Shown: positions 21,991 to 32,325, counted from the first letter of the stretch. The stretch: DNA of 64,000 nt from Companilactobacillus mishanensis (GCF_003946505.1 NZ_RHON01000002.1:62001-126000); one strand, 5' to 3'. Made by a program: numbers and translations. The notes: a model not told the origin generated them from the sequence alone.

Positions 21991-22977
21991 ATGCGTGCTA
22001 GATTGATATATAATCCCACATCAGGACATGAGTCCTTACCAAATAGTGTGGGCGACATTTTAAATGTAATGGAGCAAGCTGGATATGAAGCCAGTGCTTA
22101 TCGTACAACTGCTGCCAAAAAATCAGCATTAAAAGAAGCCAGAAGAGTTGCACAAGAGGGCTTTGACCTTGTTGTTGCTGCTGGTGGAGACGGTACTATT
22201 AATGAAGTAGTTAATGGTATTGCTGATTTGGAAGAAAGACCAGAGTTGGCGATAATTCCTGCTGGAACAACAAATGATTATGCCAGAGCTTTGAAAATAC
22301 CAAGAGATGATGTCGTCGAAGCAGCCAAAGTGATTTTGAAAAAGCAAAAACTTGATATCGATGTCGGTCAAGCCGGAGATAATTATTTTATTAATATTGC
22401 CGGTGGTGGTTCAATGACCGAACTAACATATGAAGTACCTTCAGCTTACAAATCAATCCTTGGTTACTTGGCTTATTTGGTAAAGGGTGCTGAGATGTTG
22501 CCTAGAATCAGTCCCATCGATATGCACATTGAATATGATGAAGGTATTTTTGATGGCAAGGCTACAATGTTCCTAATTGGATTAACAAATTCAATCGGTG
22601 GTATGGAACAAATAGCTCCAAACTCAGTTATCGGTGATGGAACTTTCTCATTGATAATCGTTAAAGAAACAAACTTACGTGATTTAGTACATCTGATTGC
22701 ATTGGTGCTAAACGGTGGACGTCACGTAAACAATCCCAAAATTATTTATACAAAGACAAAAGAGATTACTGTCAAAGCTAACGATGACAATCGCATTATG
22801 ATCAATCTTGATGGTGAATATGGTGGGGATGCCCCTATGAAGTTCACCAATTTGCACAATCATTTACGCATATATGCTAATGTTGATTCAATTCCTTTGA
22901 AAGCTCTTGATACGCCAACTAGTGAAGAAAAAGATGTTGGTGAAAAGATAATCGAAGAAGAAAAGAAATTAGATTAA
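21991..22977 (+). CDS. dagK: Diacylglycerol kinase (DgkB/YegS type)
   Basis: 328 residues with the lipid-kinase catalytic fold. AAGGDGTINEVVNGI near residue 64 is the ATP-binding GGDGT motif, and IPAGTTNDYARAL follows. It returns diacylglycerol from lipoteichoic acid synthesis to phosphatidic acid. GGAG is placed before the ATG, 13 bp after gatB. The last 30 residues are charged and probably unstructured. A small terminator overlaps its stop codon. Confidence 0.93.
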   Translation: MRARLIYNPTSGHESLPNSVGDILNVMEQAGYEASAYRTTAAKKSALKEARRVAQEGFDLVVAAGGDGTINEVVNGIADLEERPELAIIPAGTTNDYARALKIPRDDVVEAAKVILKKQKLDIDVGQAGDNYFINIAGGGSMTELTYEVPSAYKSILGYLAYLVKGAEMLPRISPIDMHIEYDEGIFDGKATMFLIGLTNSIGGMEQIAPNSVIGDGTFSLIIVKETNLRDLVHLIALVLNGGRHVNNPKIIYTKTKEITVKANDDNRIMINLDGEYGGDAPMKFTNLHNHLRIYANVDSIPLKALDTPTSEEKDVGEKIIEEEKKLD

Positions 22978-22998
22978 CAGTCCTACGGACTGTTTTTT
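22977..22998 (+). terminator. Short terminator after dagK
   Basis: ACAGTCC and GGACTGT pair over a 3-nt loop and run into TTTTT; the hairpin begins on the last base of the dagK stop codon. It may only partly separate rlmD from the operon. Confidence 0.75.
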
Positions 22999-23017
22999 CT
23001 ATATAAGAGGAAAATTT

Positions 23018-24373
23018 ATGGACAAGCCAAATATCAAAAAGAATGATAAGTTAGAATTAACGATCAACGACCTTTCTTATGAAGGAAAAGGTGTCGCTAA
23101 AGTCGATGATTTCACACTTTTCGTTGATAATGCTTTGCCAGATGAAACTGTCAATGCCGTGATTACAAAAGTTGGAAAGAGTTACGGTTTTGCTCGTACT
23201 CTGGATATCATCAAGAAATCACCACACCGTGTTGAAGACGTTGATAACGTTTATGTCAGAACAGGAATCGCACCATTAAGCCATTTGGCATATTCACAAC
23301 AATTACTTTTCAAACAACACCAAATCGAAACAGGCTATCAAAAAGCTCATTTGGATGTGAAAGTTAACGAGACATTAGGCATGGAAGATCCATTCCATTA
23401 CCGAAATAAAGCCCAAGTACCAGTTCGCCAGATTGATGGCAAATTGACAACAGGCTTTTATCGTAGACACTCACACGAACTGATTCCAATGGAAGATTTC
23501 CTGATCCAAGATGCAAAAATCGATGCCGAAATCTTGCGTGTGCGTGATATTTTACGTAAGTACAAAGTAAAAGGCTACGATGAAGAGAATCATAAAGGAC
23601 AAATCAGAACCATCATGGTCAGACGTGCATACTATACCGGCGAGATCATGGTAGTCTTAGTATCACGAGTTAGAGATATTTCACATTATAAAGATATCAC
23701 CAATGAAATATTGGCAAACCCAGATGTAAAATCAGTTTATTTGAATATCAATGAAAAACAAACAAACGTGATTTTAGGTAAAGAAATGTTGTTACTAGGT
23801 GGATCAGGATATATCGATGATGAGATTTTGGGACACACATACAGAATTTCACCACGTTCTTTCTACCAAGTAAATCCAACTCAAACACAAAGACTATATC
23901 AACTAGCCATAGATAAAGCCGACTTGAAAGGTAACGAGACAGTAGTCGATGCATATTCAGGTATCGGTACAATTGGATTATCATTGGCAGATAAAGCCAA
24001 AAAAGTTACCGGAATCGAAGTTATCAAAGATGCAGTTGAAGACGCAAAAAGAAACGCTGATATCAACGGAATCAAGAACGCAGATTTCGTAGTTGGTAAA
24101 ACAGAATATGTTTTAAACGACTGGGCAAAAGATAAAAAGAAAGTTGATGTTTTGATGGTTGATCCACCAAGAAAAGGATTAGCAGCATCATTGATCGACA
24201 GTATTCACAATATTAAACCAAAAAGAATTGTCTATATTAGTTGTAATCCAGCAACATTGACACGTGATTTGAAGGCATTGAGTGATATTTATGATATGAC
24301 CGACACAACTCCAGTTGATATGTTCCCAATGACAAATCATATAGAATCAGTTACACAATTGAACTTGAAATAG
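23018..24373 (+). CDS. rlmD: 23S rRNA (uracil-5-)-methyltransferase, RlmCD/RumA type
   Basis: 451 residues. An N-terminal TRAM domain (DLSYEGKGVAKVDDF) is followed by a SAM-dependent methyltransferase domain with DAYSGIGTIGLSLA, the DPPRKG motif, and the catalytic cysteine in YISCNPATLTRDL near residue 410. The four cysteines that hold a 4Fe-4S cluster in E. coli RumA are absent: the region reads VRTGIAPLSHLAYSQQ. The exact target uridine is not determined. The gene ends directly at element F, without a classical terminator. Confidence 0.92.
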   Translation: MDKPNIKKNDKLELTINDLSYEGKGVAKVDDFTLFVDNALPDETVNAVITKVGKSYGFARTLDIIKKSPHRVEDVDNVYVRTGIAPLSHLAYSQQLLFKQHQIETGYQKAHLDVKVNETLGMEDPFHYRNKAQVPVRQIDGKLTTGFYRRHSHELIPMEDFLIQDAKIDAEILRVRDILRKYKVKGYDEENHKGQIRTIMVRRAYYTGEIMVVLVSRVRDISHYKDITNEILANPDVKSVYLNINEKQTNVILGKEMLLLGGSGYIDDEILGHTYRISPRSFYQVNPTQTQRLYQLAIDKADLKGNETVVDAYSGIGTIGLSLADKAKKVTGIEVIKDAVEDAKRNADINGIKNADFVVGKTEYVLNDWAKDKKKVDVLMVDPPRKGLAASLIDSIHNIKPKRIVYISCNPATLTRDLKALSDIYDMTDTTPVDMFPMTNHIESVTQLNLK

Positions 24374-24409
24374 GGTTTTGTATGGCGGATGTGGCGGAGG
24401 TTCACTGAC

Positions 24410-24559
24410 GCCCGACGGTTAGGTTCTTTGGGGCGTGGACGCTGCGGGTCGTTCTGGCAGCCAAAGGGCGGTCTGCAGAATCGACCTTGTTGTAACCTCG
24501 CCCTTTGGCGAGCCAACAACAATTTCGCGGCTTGGCCCCAAAGAACCTGCCCTCTGGGC
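24410..24559 (+). repeat. Structured intergenic element, copy F (+)
   Basis: Outer stem: AGGTTCTTTGGGGC (24421-24434) with 24535-24548, 14 perfect pairs; GCCC (24410-24413) can add GGGC (24556-24559). Inner helix GCTGCG (24441-24446) with CGCGGC (24526-24531), one wobble. Hairpin 2 loop is CCAAAGGGCGGT. Hairpin 3 is TTGTTGTAA..CCAACAACAA capped by CTCGCCCTTTGGCGAG. The head motif GGTTCACTGACG lies just before it. The element begins about 40 bp after the rlmD stop. Confidence 0.87.
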
Positions 24560-24687
24560 TGAATTCTAGTTCTATTTCAGATTGGTCCGAAATATGTAGA
24601 ATGGTGGCTTCCTTTTCTAGAAGACAGATACTGTTTTACAGGCACTAGACATGAAATTAAACGCGTCATTTGAATATTAGGAGTATC

Positions 24688-24719
24688 AAAAAGTTCACTT
24701 CTATGAGGTGAACTTTTTT
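24688..24719 (+). terminator. Terminator-like hairpin between elements F and G
   Basis: AAAAGTTCACTT pairs with AGGTGAACTTTT around CTATG and ends in a T run. It could end transcription coming from rlmD and element F. The rest of 24560-24912 shows nothing I can name. Confidence 0.75.
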
Positions 24720-24912
24720 GCATTAATTTATTGGCAGTGGGGGCGATGGTTTAGATTTATGAGTTGATGGAACATCAACGAATAAAACAACAATTTACTG
24801 AAAATAAAAACGGCTCCCCAAAATAGCAGTATACAAAAAACAAGTGACCCGTTCATAAATAATATTAATCCAAACTAAGATTTAGATTCGAGGTACAGTT
24901 CAGCCTGGAGGG

Positions 24913-25040
24913 CAGAAACAGGGGACCAAGCCGTGAGATTGTTGTTAGACCGGCAAAAGCCGGACTTACAACAAGGCAAGCCATCATGACCGCCCTTTGG
25001 CATGATTGTTGCCCATGGCGTTCCGGCTCCCCAGTTTCTG
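24913..25040 (-). repeat. Structured intergenic element, copy G (-)
   Basis: Outer stem: CAGAAACAGGGGA (24913-24925) with 25028-25040, 12 of 13 pairs. On the minus strand the order is GGTTCACTGCCG, outer arm, CGGAACG, inner helix GCC(A)TGGG/CTCACGGC, hairpin 2 with loop CCAAAGGGCGGT, hairpin 3 TTGTTGTAAG..CTAACAACAA capped by CCGGCTTTTGCCGG, then TCTCACGGC. The loop and hairpin-3 sequence are nearly the same as in copies C and F. It lies about 60 bp upstream of the permease -10 box. Confidence 0.87.
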
Positions 25041-25099
25041 ACCGCAGGGCGGCAGTGAACCCCCACCACATAACCAACCACAACAAACAAAATAAGTAG

Positions 25100-25105
25100 T
25101 ATAAT
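25100..25105 (+). promoter_or_regulatory. -10 box of the permease gene
   Basis: TATAAT, 37 bp before the ATG at 25142. No good -35 at standard spacing is seen in the flank of element G. Confidence 0.45.
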
Positions 25106-25141
25106 CAGAATATTATTTATGAAACATTGGGGGGAACGGAA

Positions 25142-26431
25142 ATGAAGGGAAAGTTTGGCACTTTGAGTGTTATCCTTCTAGGAATAAACTCGATCATAGG
25201 TTCAGGAATCTTCTTGCTACCAGGGAAAGCAGAAGCTCTCATGGGCCCAGCAAGTATTTTAGTTTTCATCTTCGATATGTTACTGATCATATCGATTGCG
25301 TTATGTTATGCCGAGGATGCGACATACTTTGAAGCTAATGGAGGACCTTATTTATATGCGAAAAAGGCCTTCGGTAATTTCATTGGTTACGAAGTAGGAT
25401 TCAGCGTTTGGGCAATCAGTATTATTGCTTGGGCAACTATGTCGACTGCTTTCGCTACGGCTTTGGGAGCAATATACCCGGTCGTTCAAGAACCAATTTG
25501 GCGTGACCTGACTATTATTCTTCTATTAGGAATTTTAACTACCATTAATATTTTAGGTGTTACTTTGACAAAAGTTGTTAACAATATTGTTACTATTGCG
25601 AAGCTTTTGCCTTTGGTTATTTTTGTAATTGTTGGTTTATTTTTTATCAACGGCGCAAACTTTACACCATTTGTTCCACAGAATATTGATTTCTCGAACT
25701 CATTTGGATCAGCTGCAATATTGATTTTCTACGCATTTACGGGATTTGAAGCTATTGCCGTCGCTGCTCAGGAGTTCAAGAATCCACAAAGAACTATTCC
25801 ACTTGCTATCGTAGTTGTACTTACTGTGGTTGCTTTACTTTACATTTTGATTCAAGTTGTTTCCATCGGAATTCTCGGTGGTGCTTTGGCTGGTAGCAAT
25901 GCTCCAATCCAAGAAGGTTTGGAAAAAGCTATTGGGCCAGCAGGTAAGGCTATCGTTGCTATTGGTACGTTAGTCTCAATTCTTGGTGTTGCCACAGCAC
26001 AGTCTTTCTACTTACCAAGAATTGGTTCATCGATGGCTGACAACGGCGTTATGCCCAAAATCGTAGGACGTCGTAATCAACGTGGAGTTCCATTTGTTGC
26101 CATGTTAGTATCATTTATTATCGCTGTTCCACTGGCTTTGTCTGGAACATTCCAAACTTTAGCTGCCATTTCAGTAGTTTCTAGGTTTGCTCAATATATT
26201 CCAACTATCCTTGCAGTATTGGTCTTTAGAAAGAAATTGACACAGACTAGTTCGAAGTTTAGAATTCCGCTGGGTCCAACGATACCTGTAATTGCGGTCG
26301 TTGTCAGTTTCTGGTTGTTGACTAAGGCAACTGGATTCCAATTGATCATGGGTCTAGGATGCTTAGTCATCGCTGTACCATTTTACTTTCTTAATACTTA
26401 CATTAATAAAAAGGAAGGCGATTTGGAGTGA
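25142..26431 (+). CDS. APC-family amino acid permease
   Basis: 429 residues with about 12 membrane helices. The APC signature GINSIIGSGIFLLPGKA is in helix 1, and YAFTGFEAIAVAAQEFKNPQRTIP is in the helix 6-7 region. It should be a proton-coupled or exchange transporter for amino acids; the substrate is not clear. The frame extends upstream to 25127, but GGGGG at 25129-25134 is the ribosome-binding site for ATG 25142. It overlaps the next gene by 4 bp, suggesting that the imported compound is related to the substrate of the amidotransferase. Confidence 0.9.
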   Translation: MKGKFGTLSVILLGINSIIGSGIFLLPGKAEALMGPASILVFIFDMLLIISIALCYAEDATYFEANGGPYLYAKKAFGNFIGYEVGFSVWAISIIAWATMSTAFATALGAIYPVVQEPIWRDLTIILLLGILTTINILGVTLTKVVNNIVTIAKLLPLVIFVIVGLFFINGANFTPFVPQNIDFSNSFGSAAILIFYAFTGFEAIAVAAQEFKNPQRTIPLAIVVVLTVVALLYILIQVVSIGILGGALAGSNAPIQEGLEKAIGPAGKAIVAIGTLVSILGVATAQSFYLPRIGSSMADNGVMPKIVGRRNQRGVPFVAMLVSFIIAVPLALSGTFQTLAAISVVSRFAQYIPTILAVLVFRKKLTQTSSKFRIPLGPTIPVIAVVVSFWLLTKATGFQLIMGLGCLVIAVPFYFLNTYINKKEGDLE

Positions 26432-27138
26432 AAAAGGTCGGAATAGTTGCCAACCAATATATTCAAGATAGTGCGTTCTTCCAACATCAGGATGCTACTT
26501 TTACTTTTCAAGGTAATGTAACTGGGATTCAAAATGTTGATGCATTGCCTGTATTGATACCGATCCAACATCCAGAACACGTTGATGAGTATTTGAAATT
26601 AGTCGATGCTGTTCTTATCCCAGGCGGACAAGATGTTGATCCTACATTGTATGGTGAAAAGTTAAGTTCAATGACAGGTACAATTTCTAAGCCTCGTGAT
26701 AAATTTGAGTTGGAATTGATCACTAAAGTGCTGGAAAAAAATATGCCACTAATGGGATTTTGTCGAGGTGCACAAATGATCAACGTTGTACTTGGCGGAA
26801 CTTTGTATCAAGATGAATCGATGATCGAAGGTCCAATCAAAGTTGAACATCAACAAAAGAATCCTATGTCTGATCCTAGTCATTACGTCAGTTTAGCTGG
26901 TGCTGGTGCTGAACTTTTGGGTGATAGACTAGCTGTTAATTCGCAACATCATCAGGCAATTCACGAATTAAGTGACCAATTATTGCCAGTTGCCTATGCT
27001 GATGACGGGATAATTGAAGCATTTGTTGCCAAGAATCCAGATCAGACTATTTTGGGTTACCAATGGCATCCAGAATTGATGGTCACTGCCGAATATTCAA
27101 TTAAGATTTTTAGAAATTTTGTAAATACAATTAAATAA
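26428..27138 (+). CDS. Gamma-glutamyl-GABA hydrolase-like peptidase C26
   Basis: 236-residue class I glutamine amidotransferase fold. GFCRGAQMINVVLGG holds the nucleophile cysteine (about residue 111), and the catalytic His-Glu pair is in YQWHPE near residue 212. PuuD-type enzymes hydrolyse gamma-glutamyl amides. Start is GTG at 26428, overlapping the permease stop, so it is translationally coupled to that transporter. A paralogue is present at 54128-54841. Confidence 0.9.
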   Translation: MKKVGIVANQYIQDSAFFQHQDATFTFQGNVTGIQNVDALPVLIPIQHPEHVDEYLKLVDAVLIPGGQDVDPTLYGEKLSSMTGTISKPRDKFELELITKVLEKNMPLMGFCRGAQMINVVLGGTLYQDESMIEGPIKVEHQQKNPMSDPSHYVSLAGAGAELLGDRLAVNSQHHQAIHELSDQLLPVAYADDGIIEAFVAKNPDQTILGYQWHPELMVTAEYSIKIFRNFVNTIK

Positions 27139-27146
27139 TTGCAAGC

Positions 27147-27182
27147 AAAAAGACAATCGCCAAAATGGTGATTGTCTTTTTT
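27147..27182. terminator. Bidirectional terminator between convergent genes
   Basis: AGACAATCGCC pairs with GGTGATTGTCT (one wobble), flanked by A and T runs, so it works for the C26 gene on plus and the antiporter gene on minus. Confidence 0.88.
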
Positions 27183-28760
27183 TTAGGCTTTATTTTCAAC
27201 TGCCATAGATTCTGAAACTAGGACTTCACTGTAGACTGTATAAATGTGTTGAGCCTCTTCTAATGCCATACCATCTAATTGATCATAGAGGAAATTTCTT
27301 TCTTCCTCGAAGGCACTCATCAGGATCTGTCGTTCCTCAACTGCTTGGAATCCAGTGAAGATATAACGTTTGTTGTTGATTCCTCGCCACTGGGAGAGAA
27401 AATCTTTGATGGTTGTCTGCTGTATCTGGTCATTGAGGTCAAATATAACACTCTCTTTTACGGCTGGAGAAATCTCTAAACTTTCAACATAAGCTATTCC
27501 CACTCTGACCATATCTCGACGAATCTGCTTGGCTTTGAGTTCGATATCATCTTCATCGAGAACCGGATCAAGAATAAATTTGAAGGCAATAGTTGGGACA
27601 ATCATACTCAAAATGATTACGACGGTCTCAACTAACAGTATCAAATCAAATATTTTTCCAGAGAATCCTTGGCTAACTAGGGAGAAGGCTAGGGCTAATG
27701 TAACTGCCCCATGAACGCCACCAAGTGAGAAGGTAACGGCTTCAATTTGAGAATTTCGAGCGATAAATTTTGCGTAAACGTAACGGATTATCAGACTTAG
27801 AACATATAAGATAATTCCTAGATAAAGCCAATCCAGGTTGTCCGTCAATGCACTTTTGTGTTCGATAAAAATTCTGGAAATTGCCAATCCCAAGATCACG
27901 AAGACTGAACTATTCAATAAATCAGCAATGAAATCTGATGCCGTGTTGAAGAAATTTTGGAATCTTGGTGTAGAGAAACGTGTTCGGCGGACTTCACCGT
28001 TGAAAATCAATCCAGCACTGACAACAGCGATGATTCCTGATAACTCAAGCTTTTCAGAAATTAGATAAATGATTATCGGTGTTAAAAAGTAAATTACGAT
28101 ATTGGAATAGTTTACATTCCAACGAGTACGCATGATTTTTTGACGAATAATCATGATTATAAAAGCAATGATCATACCTAGAACTGCACCACCGACAGCG
28201 GATAGTAAGAAATCATAGATGTTCTTTGTATATGAAAGATGGCCAGTTTTGTACCAGAGGACTGCGGCTTGGAGCAAGATGATCCCGGAAGCGTCGTTGA
28301 AGAGTGACTCCATTTTCAAAACTGCTTCAGTTCTTCCTGGAAGTTTTCGTCCTTCACGAACTGTATCCAGAGCTGTTGCATCAGTTGGTGTACTGATTGA
28401 GATTAATATCAATGCTAATGGCAATGTTAGTGAGAAAACTGAGGTGACTGTAAACAAGCTGATTACTGCTGAAATAAGTGCTAAGAGAATTGCAGTTCCC
28501 AGGATATCTTTGAATTTTTGTCTGACCATGATGCTACGGGTCTTCTGACCATCTAAGAATAATAGTGGTGCAATGATGAAGACCATAAAGGATTCAGAAT
28601 CAAATTGCATGATCATCGAATTCATCATGGGAACGCAAGCAATGATAATTCCTAATAATAAATTGATATAAGTTTTTGGAATAACTTTAATATATTTGGC
28701 AACTAAATTAGCGATAGCAACTGTTAGAAAAATAGCAGTGGTTGAAAGATAAATATTCAT
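27183..28760 (-). CDS. CPA1-type Na+(K+)/H+ antiporter
   Basis: 525 residues with about 12 membrane helices in the first 390 residues, then a soluble tail of about 130 residues. Ion-binding features of the CPA1 family are visible: STPTDATALDTVREGRKLP and SLFNDASGIIL, with the Asn-Asp pair. It exports sodium or potassium in exchange for protons at the membrane. It is a single gene, separated by a terminator from the upstream minus-strand operon. ATG at 28760 is preceded by a minus-strand GAGGGGG ribosome-binding site. Confidence 0.9.
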   Translation of the reverse strand: MNIYLSTTAIFLTVAIANLVAKYIKVIPKTYINLLLGIIIACVPMMNSMIMQFDSESFMVFIIAPLLFLDGQKTRSIMVRQKFKDILGTAILLALISAVISLFTVTSVFSLTLPLALILISISTPTDATALDTVREGRKLPGRTEAVLKMESLFNDASGIILLQAAVLWYKTGHLSYTKNIYDFLLSAVGGAVLGMIIAFIIMIIRQKIMRTRWNVNYSNIVIYFLTPIIIYLISEKLELSGIIAVVSAGLIFNGEVRRTRFSTPRFQNFFNTASDFIADLLNSSVFVILGLAISRIFIEHKSALTDNLDWLYLGIILYVLSLIIRYVYAKFIARNSQIEAVTFSLGGVHGAVTLALAFSLVSQGFSGKIFDLILLVETVVIILSMIVPTIAFKFILDPVLDEDDIELKAKQIRRDMVRVGIAYVESLEISPAVKESVIFDLNDQIQQTTIKDFLSQWRGINNKRYIFTGFQAVEERQILMSAFEEERNFLYDQLDGMALEEAQHIYTVYSEVLVSESMAVENKA

Positions 28761-28775
28761 AAATTTTCCCCCTCA

Positions 28776-28810
28776 GGAAAAAGAAAAATACAGGCTAACT
28801 TAGCCTGTAT
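28776..28810 (-). terminator. Terminator of the UPF0210 operon
   Basis: On the minus strand ATACAGGCTA and TAGCCTGTAT form a 10-bp perfect stem over a 3-nt loop, followed by a T-rich tail. Confidence 0.88.
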
Positions 28811-28856
28811 CGTAATTAATTTGAGATTATAGTAGTGACCTATATTTGTCAACAAA

Positions 28857-30200
28857 CTAATTTTTAAATGAATGTATTGGAGAGGGGATGTGACCACCAC
28901 GATTGATAAAGTTTGCGGGACTATTGGTGTTCACTGGCATTATTGGTGCTCGTCCGAACAAGCCACCGAATTCAACTGAGTCTCCGACTGTTTTGCCAGT
29001 TGCGGGGATTATTCTGACGGCAGTTGTCTTGTTGTTTATAACACCGATCGCTGCTTCATCCGCTATCATTCCACTGATTGTCTCGGCTGTTGTGTCGCCG
29101 GGGATGGCAATCATGTCTAATCCGACTGAACAGACTGCAGTCATTGCTTCAAGTTTCTCAATGTTCAAGTTGCCAGCAGTAACGGCACGGATCATTTCAG
29201 CATCTTCCGATACGGGGATGAAGGCACCGGACAGGCCACCGACGTGTTCGCAAGCCATAACTCCACCTTTTTTAACAGCATCATTCAATAATGCGAGCGT
29301 TGCTGTAGTACCAGGAGCACCGACGCTTTCTAGACCGATTTCTTCTAGTATCTCTGCTACAGAATCGCCTTCGTTAGGCGTTGGTGCAAGTGATAAGTCA
29401 ACTATACCAAAAGGTACATTAAGTTCCTTAGAAGCAATATTTCCGACGAATTGGCCCATTCTAGTTACTTTGAAAGCAGTTTTCTTTATTGTCTCTGAAA
29501 CAACATCGATAGGTTGGCCTTTAACTTGTTCCAAAGCACGTTTTACAACACCAGGTCCACTGATACCAACGTTGATAACACAATCAGCCTCACCGACACC
29601 ATGAAAAGCACCAGCCATGAAAGGATTATCTTCAACAGCATTTGCGAATACTACCAAGCTCATACAGTTTACTGGATCTACTTTGGCCAAATCTTTGATT
29701 GTGTGGCCCATTTTTTTGACAGCATTCAGATTGATACCTGAACGAGTTGAACCTACATTGACCGATCCACAGACTCTAGTTGTTTCTGTCAGAGCTTGAG
29801 GAATCGAGTCGATGAGGATGTCATCACCAGTTTGACTGCCTTTTTGGACCAATGCAGAAAAACCACCAATCAAATCAACGCCAAGCTCTGAGGCAGCCTT
29901 ATCCATTGTTTTAGCGTAAGCAACGTAGTCTTTATCGTCAGACGCTGCAGCAATGATAGAAATTGGAGTTACAGAAATACGTTTGTTGACGATAGGGATA
30001 CCATATTCTGACTCGATTTTTTCAGCTACCTTGACCAAGTCTTTGGCTTTAGTAGTCAACTTATCATAAATTCTTTGACGAGCTTTTTCTCCGTCACTGT
30101 CGATACAGTCGAGCAAAGAAATTCCCATAGTAATAGTACGAATATCCAACTTCTCTTCGGAGATCATTTGGATAGTTTCTAAAATTGAATTAGTTTCCAT
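28857..30200 (-). CDS. UPF0210 (DUF711) protein
   Basis: 447 residues, the standard length. The [15 protein letters not shown] N-terminus and repeated glycine-rich segments ([42 protein letters not shown]) mark the UPF0210/DUF711 family, which is related to PFL-like folds. The function is unknown. It is always found next to the small ACT-domain protein that precedes it here by 9 bp, so the two probably act together, perhaps with the ACT domain as an amino-acid sensor. Confidence 0.92.
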   Translation of the reverse strand: METNSILETIQMISEEKLDIRTITMGISLLDCIDSDGEKARQRIYDKLTTKAKDLVKVAEKIESEYGIPIVNKRISVTPISIIAAASDDKDYVAYAKTMDKAASELGVDLIGGFSALVQKGSQTGDDILIDSIPQALTETTRVCGSVNVGSTRSGINLNAVKKMGHTIKDLAKVDPVNCMSLVVFANAVEDNPFMAGAFHGVGEADCVINVGISGPGVVKRALEQVKGQPIDVVSETIKKTAFKVTRMGQFVGNIASKELNVPFGIVDLSLAPTPNEGDSVAEILEEIGLESVGAPGTTATLALLNDAVKKGGVMACEHVGGLSGAFIPVSEDAEMIRAVTAGNLNIEKLEAMTAVCSVGLDMIAIPGDTTAETISGMIADEAAIGVINNKTTAVRIIPATGKTVGDSVEFGGLFGRAPIMPVNTNSPANFINRGGHIPSPIHSFKN

Positions 30201-30209
30201 GGTTGCCTC

Positions 30210-30476
30210 CTAAAGTTTTTGAATAGCATCAAAGATTTCTTGTCTTTGAATGTGAATGTCCAAGCCAGTTTCATTAGCTAGAGTTTCTAGACTAGTTTTT
30301 ACATTTTCAAATTTAACAGAGTCTTGCCATTCGACCATTGTCATCATGGTAAAATTACCATCCATTAAAGTTTGAGAAATATCGAGTATATTAACATGTA
30401 ATTCTGCTAACTTTGCCGAAACTTTGGCAACAATACCGATTTGATCACGGCCAATTACTGTAATGATTGCTTTCAT
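30210..30476 (-). CDS. ACT-domain protein, UPF0237
   Basis: 88 residues forming a single ACT domain ([45 protein letters not shown] in parts). ACT domains bind amino acids as regulatory ligands. The gene is the first of a two-gene operon with UPF0210, a conserved pair in Firmicutes. AAGGAC on the minus strand is its ribosome-binding site. Confidence 0.93.
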   Translation of the reverse strand: MKAIITVIGRDQIGIVAKVSAKLAELHVNILDISQTLMDGNFTMMTMVEWQDSVKFENVKTSLETLANETGLDIHIQRQEIFDAIQKL

Positions 30477-30665
30477 TGGTAGTCCTTCTTTCGAAAATAG
30501 GTTGAACTAATAATATACGATGAGGTATTTTGCCGCAAGAAAAAATTGGATAATTACTTTATGTAATAAATAACGTAAATAATTATTTCGGTTTATGATA
30601 TTAAAATCACTCTATTCCATCTTATTATTAGCTACAATAAATTTATTTATCTGAGGAATACTGAA

Positions 30666-32177
30666 ATGGATAAATCAAATAGTAAGAATATCTGGCAGTG
30701 GATAATATTTGGCATTTATTTTATATATTTTTCCGTAATTCGTTATTTTATAGTTCCATTTGGTGACGATATGTTCTTTTGGGGTAAATGGGGAACATAT
30801 CTGATGCATCATGGGTTTTACACTACCAAGAATCCGGTTTACATCGGAGGCAGTAGCAACGGTAGATATTTTTCCAATTGGCTACAAATAGTCAGTATGC
30901 ATCATCCGCTACTAGAATATATTGTCTTCGGACTTTTTTCGGCGTTGTTTATCTGGTTATTATTTAAGTTGACCGATCAAAAATGGATTTCGTTGATTGT
31001 GGCAATGCTATTTCCATTCACATTGTCTGTTCCGTTTTTAAATAATAGCTGGCTCTGGTATTCAGCCTTTGTTCATTATGTACTCGCACCATGCTTTATT
31101 TTTATGTACTTGTTGATAATAAAACATGACTTCTCCGCTTCTGGACCAATTCATTCAGTCAGAAAAACAATAGTCACTTCCTTTGTAACGTTTGCCATCG
31201 CACTAATTGGAGGACTGATGATTGAACACACCACTTTGTATCAAGTTGCATTGGGTATTTCAGTTGTAGTTATTAGTGTTGTCGTCTTGAAACGTATTCT
31301 GTTTTATCAATGGACATATTTGTTGGGTTCACTGGCATCTGCAATTATCATGTTTTCCAATAAAAGTTATACAGTGCCTGTTTCGTATCGGAGTACTAAA
31401 TTTTCATTTGTCATAAGTAAATTTACTTTCTTCAACATGTCTCATTTTTGGATAGTGACTTTGAATATATTCGTCATCCTGTTGATCTCAATAGGCGTGA
31501 TTATATTATTGATTCAAAAATCTCAACACCGTGTCATCGATTTTGTTTGGATAGTGACTTCTATTCTGTTTGCCACATATTACTTGTTCATGAATTTATT
31601 TTTACCAAAATATATGACGAATGAGAACTATTCTCCACAAGGATTGATTAATGCAATTATTTATTTCGACTCGGCCATGTCAGTATTATTTGTTGGCTAT
31701 CTACTATTGACGATATTTATAGTTTTTAAAAGCAAAAAATTACGTGCTGAATTGTTATTTTGCTGGTTATCATGTGGATTCCTGATTGCACCATTTCTGA
31801 TTATTCCGCGTCCGATCAGTTCACGGGAATATTTCAATGGGTATATCTTCATATATTTATTTGCGATGATTATCCTAGAACAGATTGACTTCAGTTTCTT
31901 CAAAAAGCCATTGAGTATTTTTGGTTCTTTGGCAATCGTTACTTTGGCAGTAATTTTGATGTCAAAAAATATTCAGAATTACAACAGTTATATAAACAGA
32001 TATAATAATAGTCCTGTCTATATCGGTGCTACGACTCCAGAGAACAAATTGCCATATCCTGATTTGTTGCCAAATAGAGATCGCTATGTAACATTCGACA
32101 GCTTAGAATATTGGCACAAATACACACATACAAATTTTGAAAACAGATTGATTGATTTCAGTTATACAGATAAATGA
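30666..32177 (+). CDS. Polytopic membrane protein, GT-C/DUF6056-like
   Basis: 503 residues with about 11-12 membrane helices. The first outward loop has PFGDDMFFWGKWG (about residues 31-43), an acidic motif placed as in GT-C glycosyltransferases and the DUF6056 family. The extracytoplasmic C-terminal tail is about 60 residues. A role in decorating a cell-wall or capsule polymer with sugar is an inference from topology. GAGGAAT is placed before the ATG. It stands alone, 296 bp before an acyltransferase gene that would fit the same general task. Confidence 0.6.
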   Translation: MDKSNSKNIWQWIIFGIYFIYFSVIRYFIVPFGDDMFFWGKWGTYLMHHGFYTTKNPVYIGGSSNGRYFSNWLQIVSMHHPLLEYIVFGLFSALFIWLLFKLTDQKWISLIVAMLFPFTLSVPFLNNSWLWYSAFVHYVLAPCFIFMYLLIIKHDFSASGPIHSVRKTIVTSFVTFAIALIGGLMIEHTTLYQVALGISVVVISVVVLKRILFYQWTYLLGSLASAIIMFSNKSYTVPVSYRSTKFSFVISKFTFFNMSHFWIVTLNIFVILLISIGVIILLIQKSQHRVIDFVWIVTSILFATYYLFMNLFLPKYMTNENYSPQGLINAIIYFDSAMSVLFVGYLLLTIFIVFKSKKLRAELLFCWLSCGFLIAPFLIIPRPISSREYFNGYIFIYLFAMIILEQIDFSFFKKPLSIFGSLAIVTLAVILMSKNIQNYNSYINRYNNSPVYIGATTPENKLPYPDLLPNRDRYVTFDSLEYWHKYTHTNFENRLIDFSYTDK

Positions 32178-32325
32178 TTTTCAAATTGACGCATCGTTTT
32201 GATTGATAAAATGACGATTGCAGTTCCTGCATAGATTTAATTATTTAAAAATATCAATTTCATTTTAGAAAAGAAATTATCTTCAAAATCTGTAATAAAA
32301 TTGGTGTAAAAAAGATTATACTTTA
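32178..32325. other. Non-coding stretch before the tandem repeats
   Basis: AT-rich. I see no gene or terminator; TATACT at 32317-32322 could be a -10 box for the leader that follows, but it lacks a good -35. Confidence 0.35.

Noticed and set aside
24865..25090. Two minus-strand open frames across element G
   Set aside because: Same reason as for element C: they are shadows of a GC-rich structured repeat.
28903..29604. 233-codon plus-strand open frame
   Set aside because: It is antisense to the well-supported UPF0210 gene; the protein has low-complexity Ser/Thr/Pro-rich content typical of a mirror frame.
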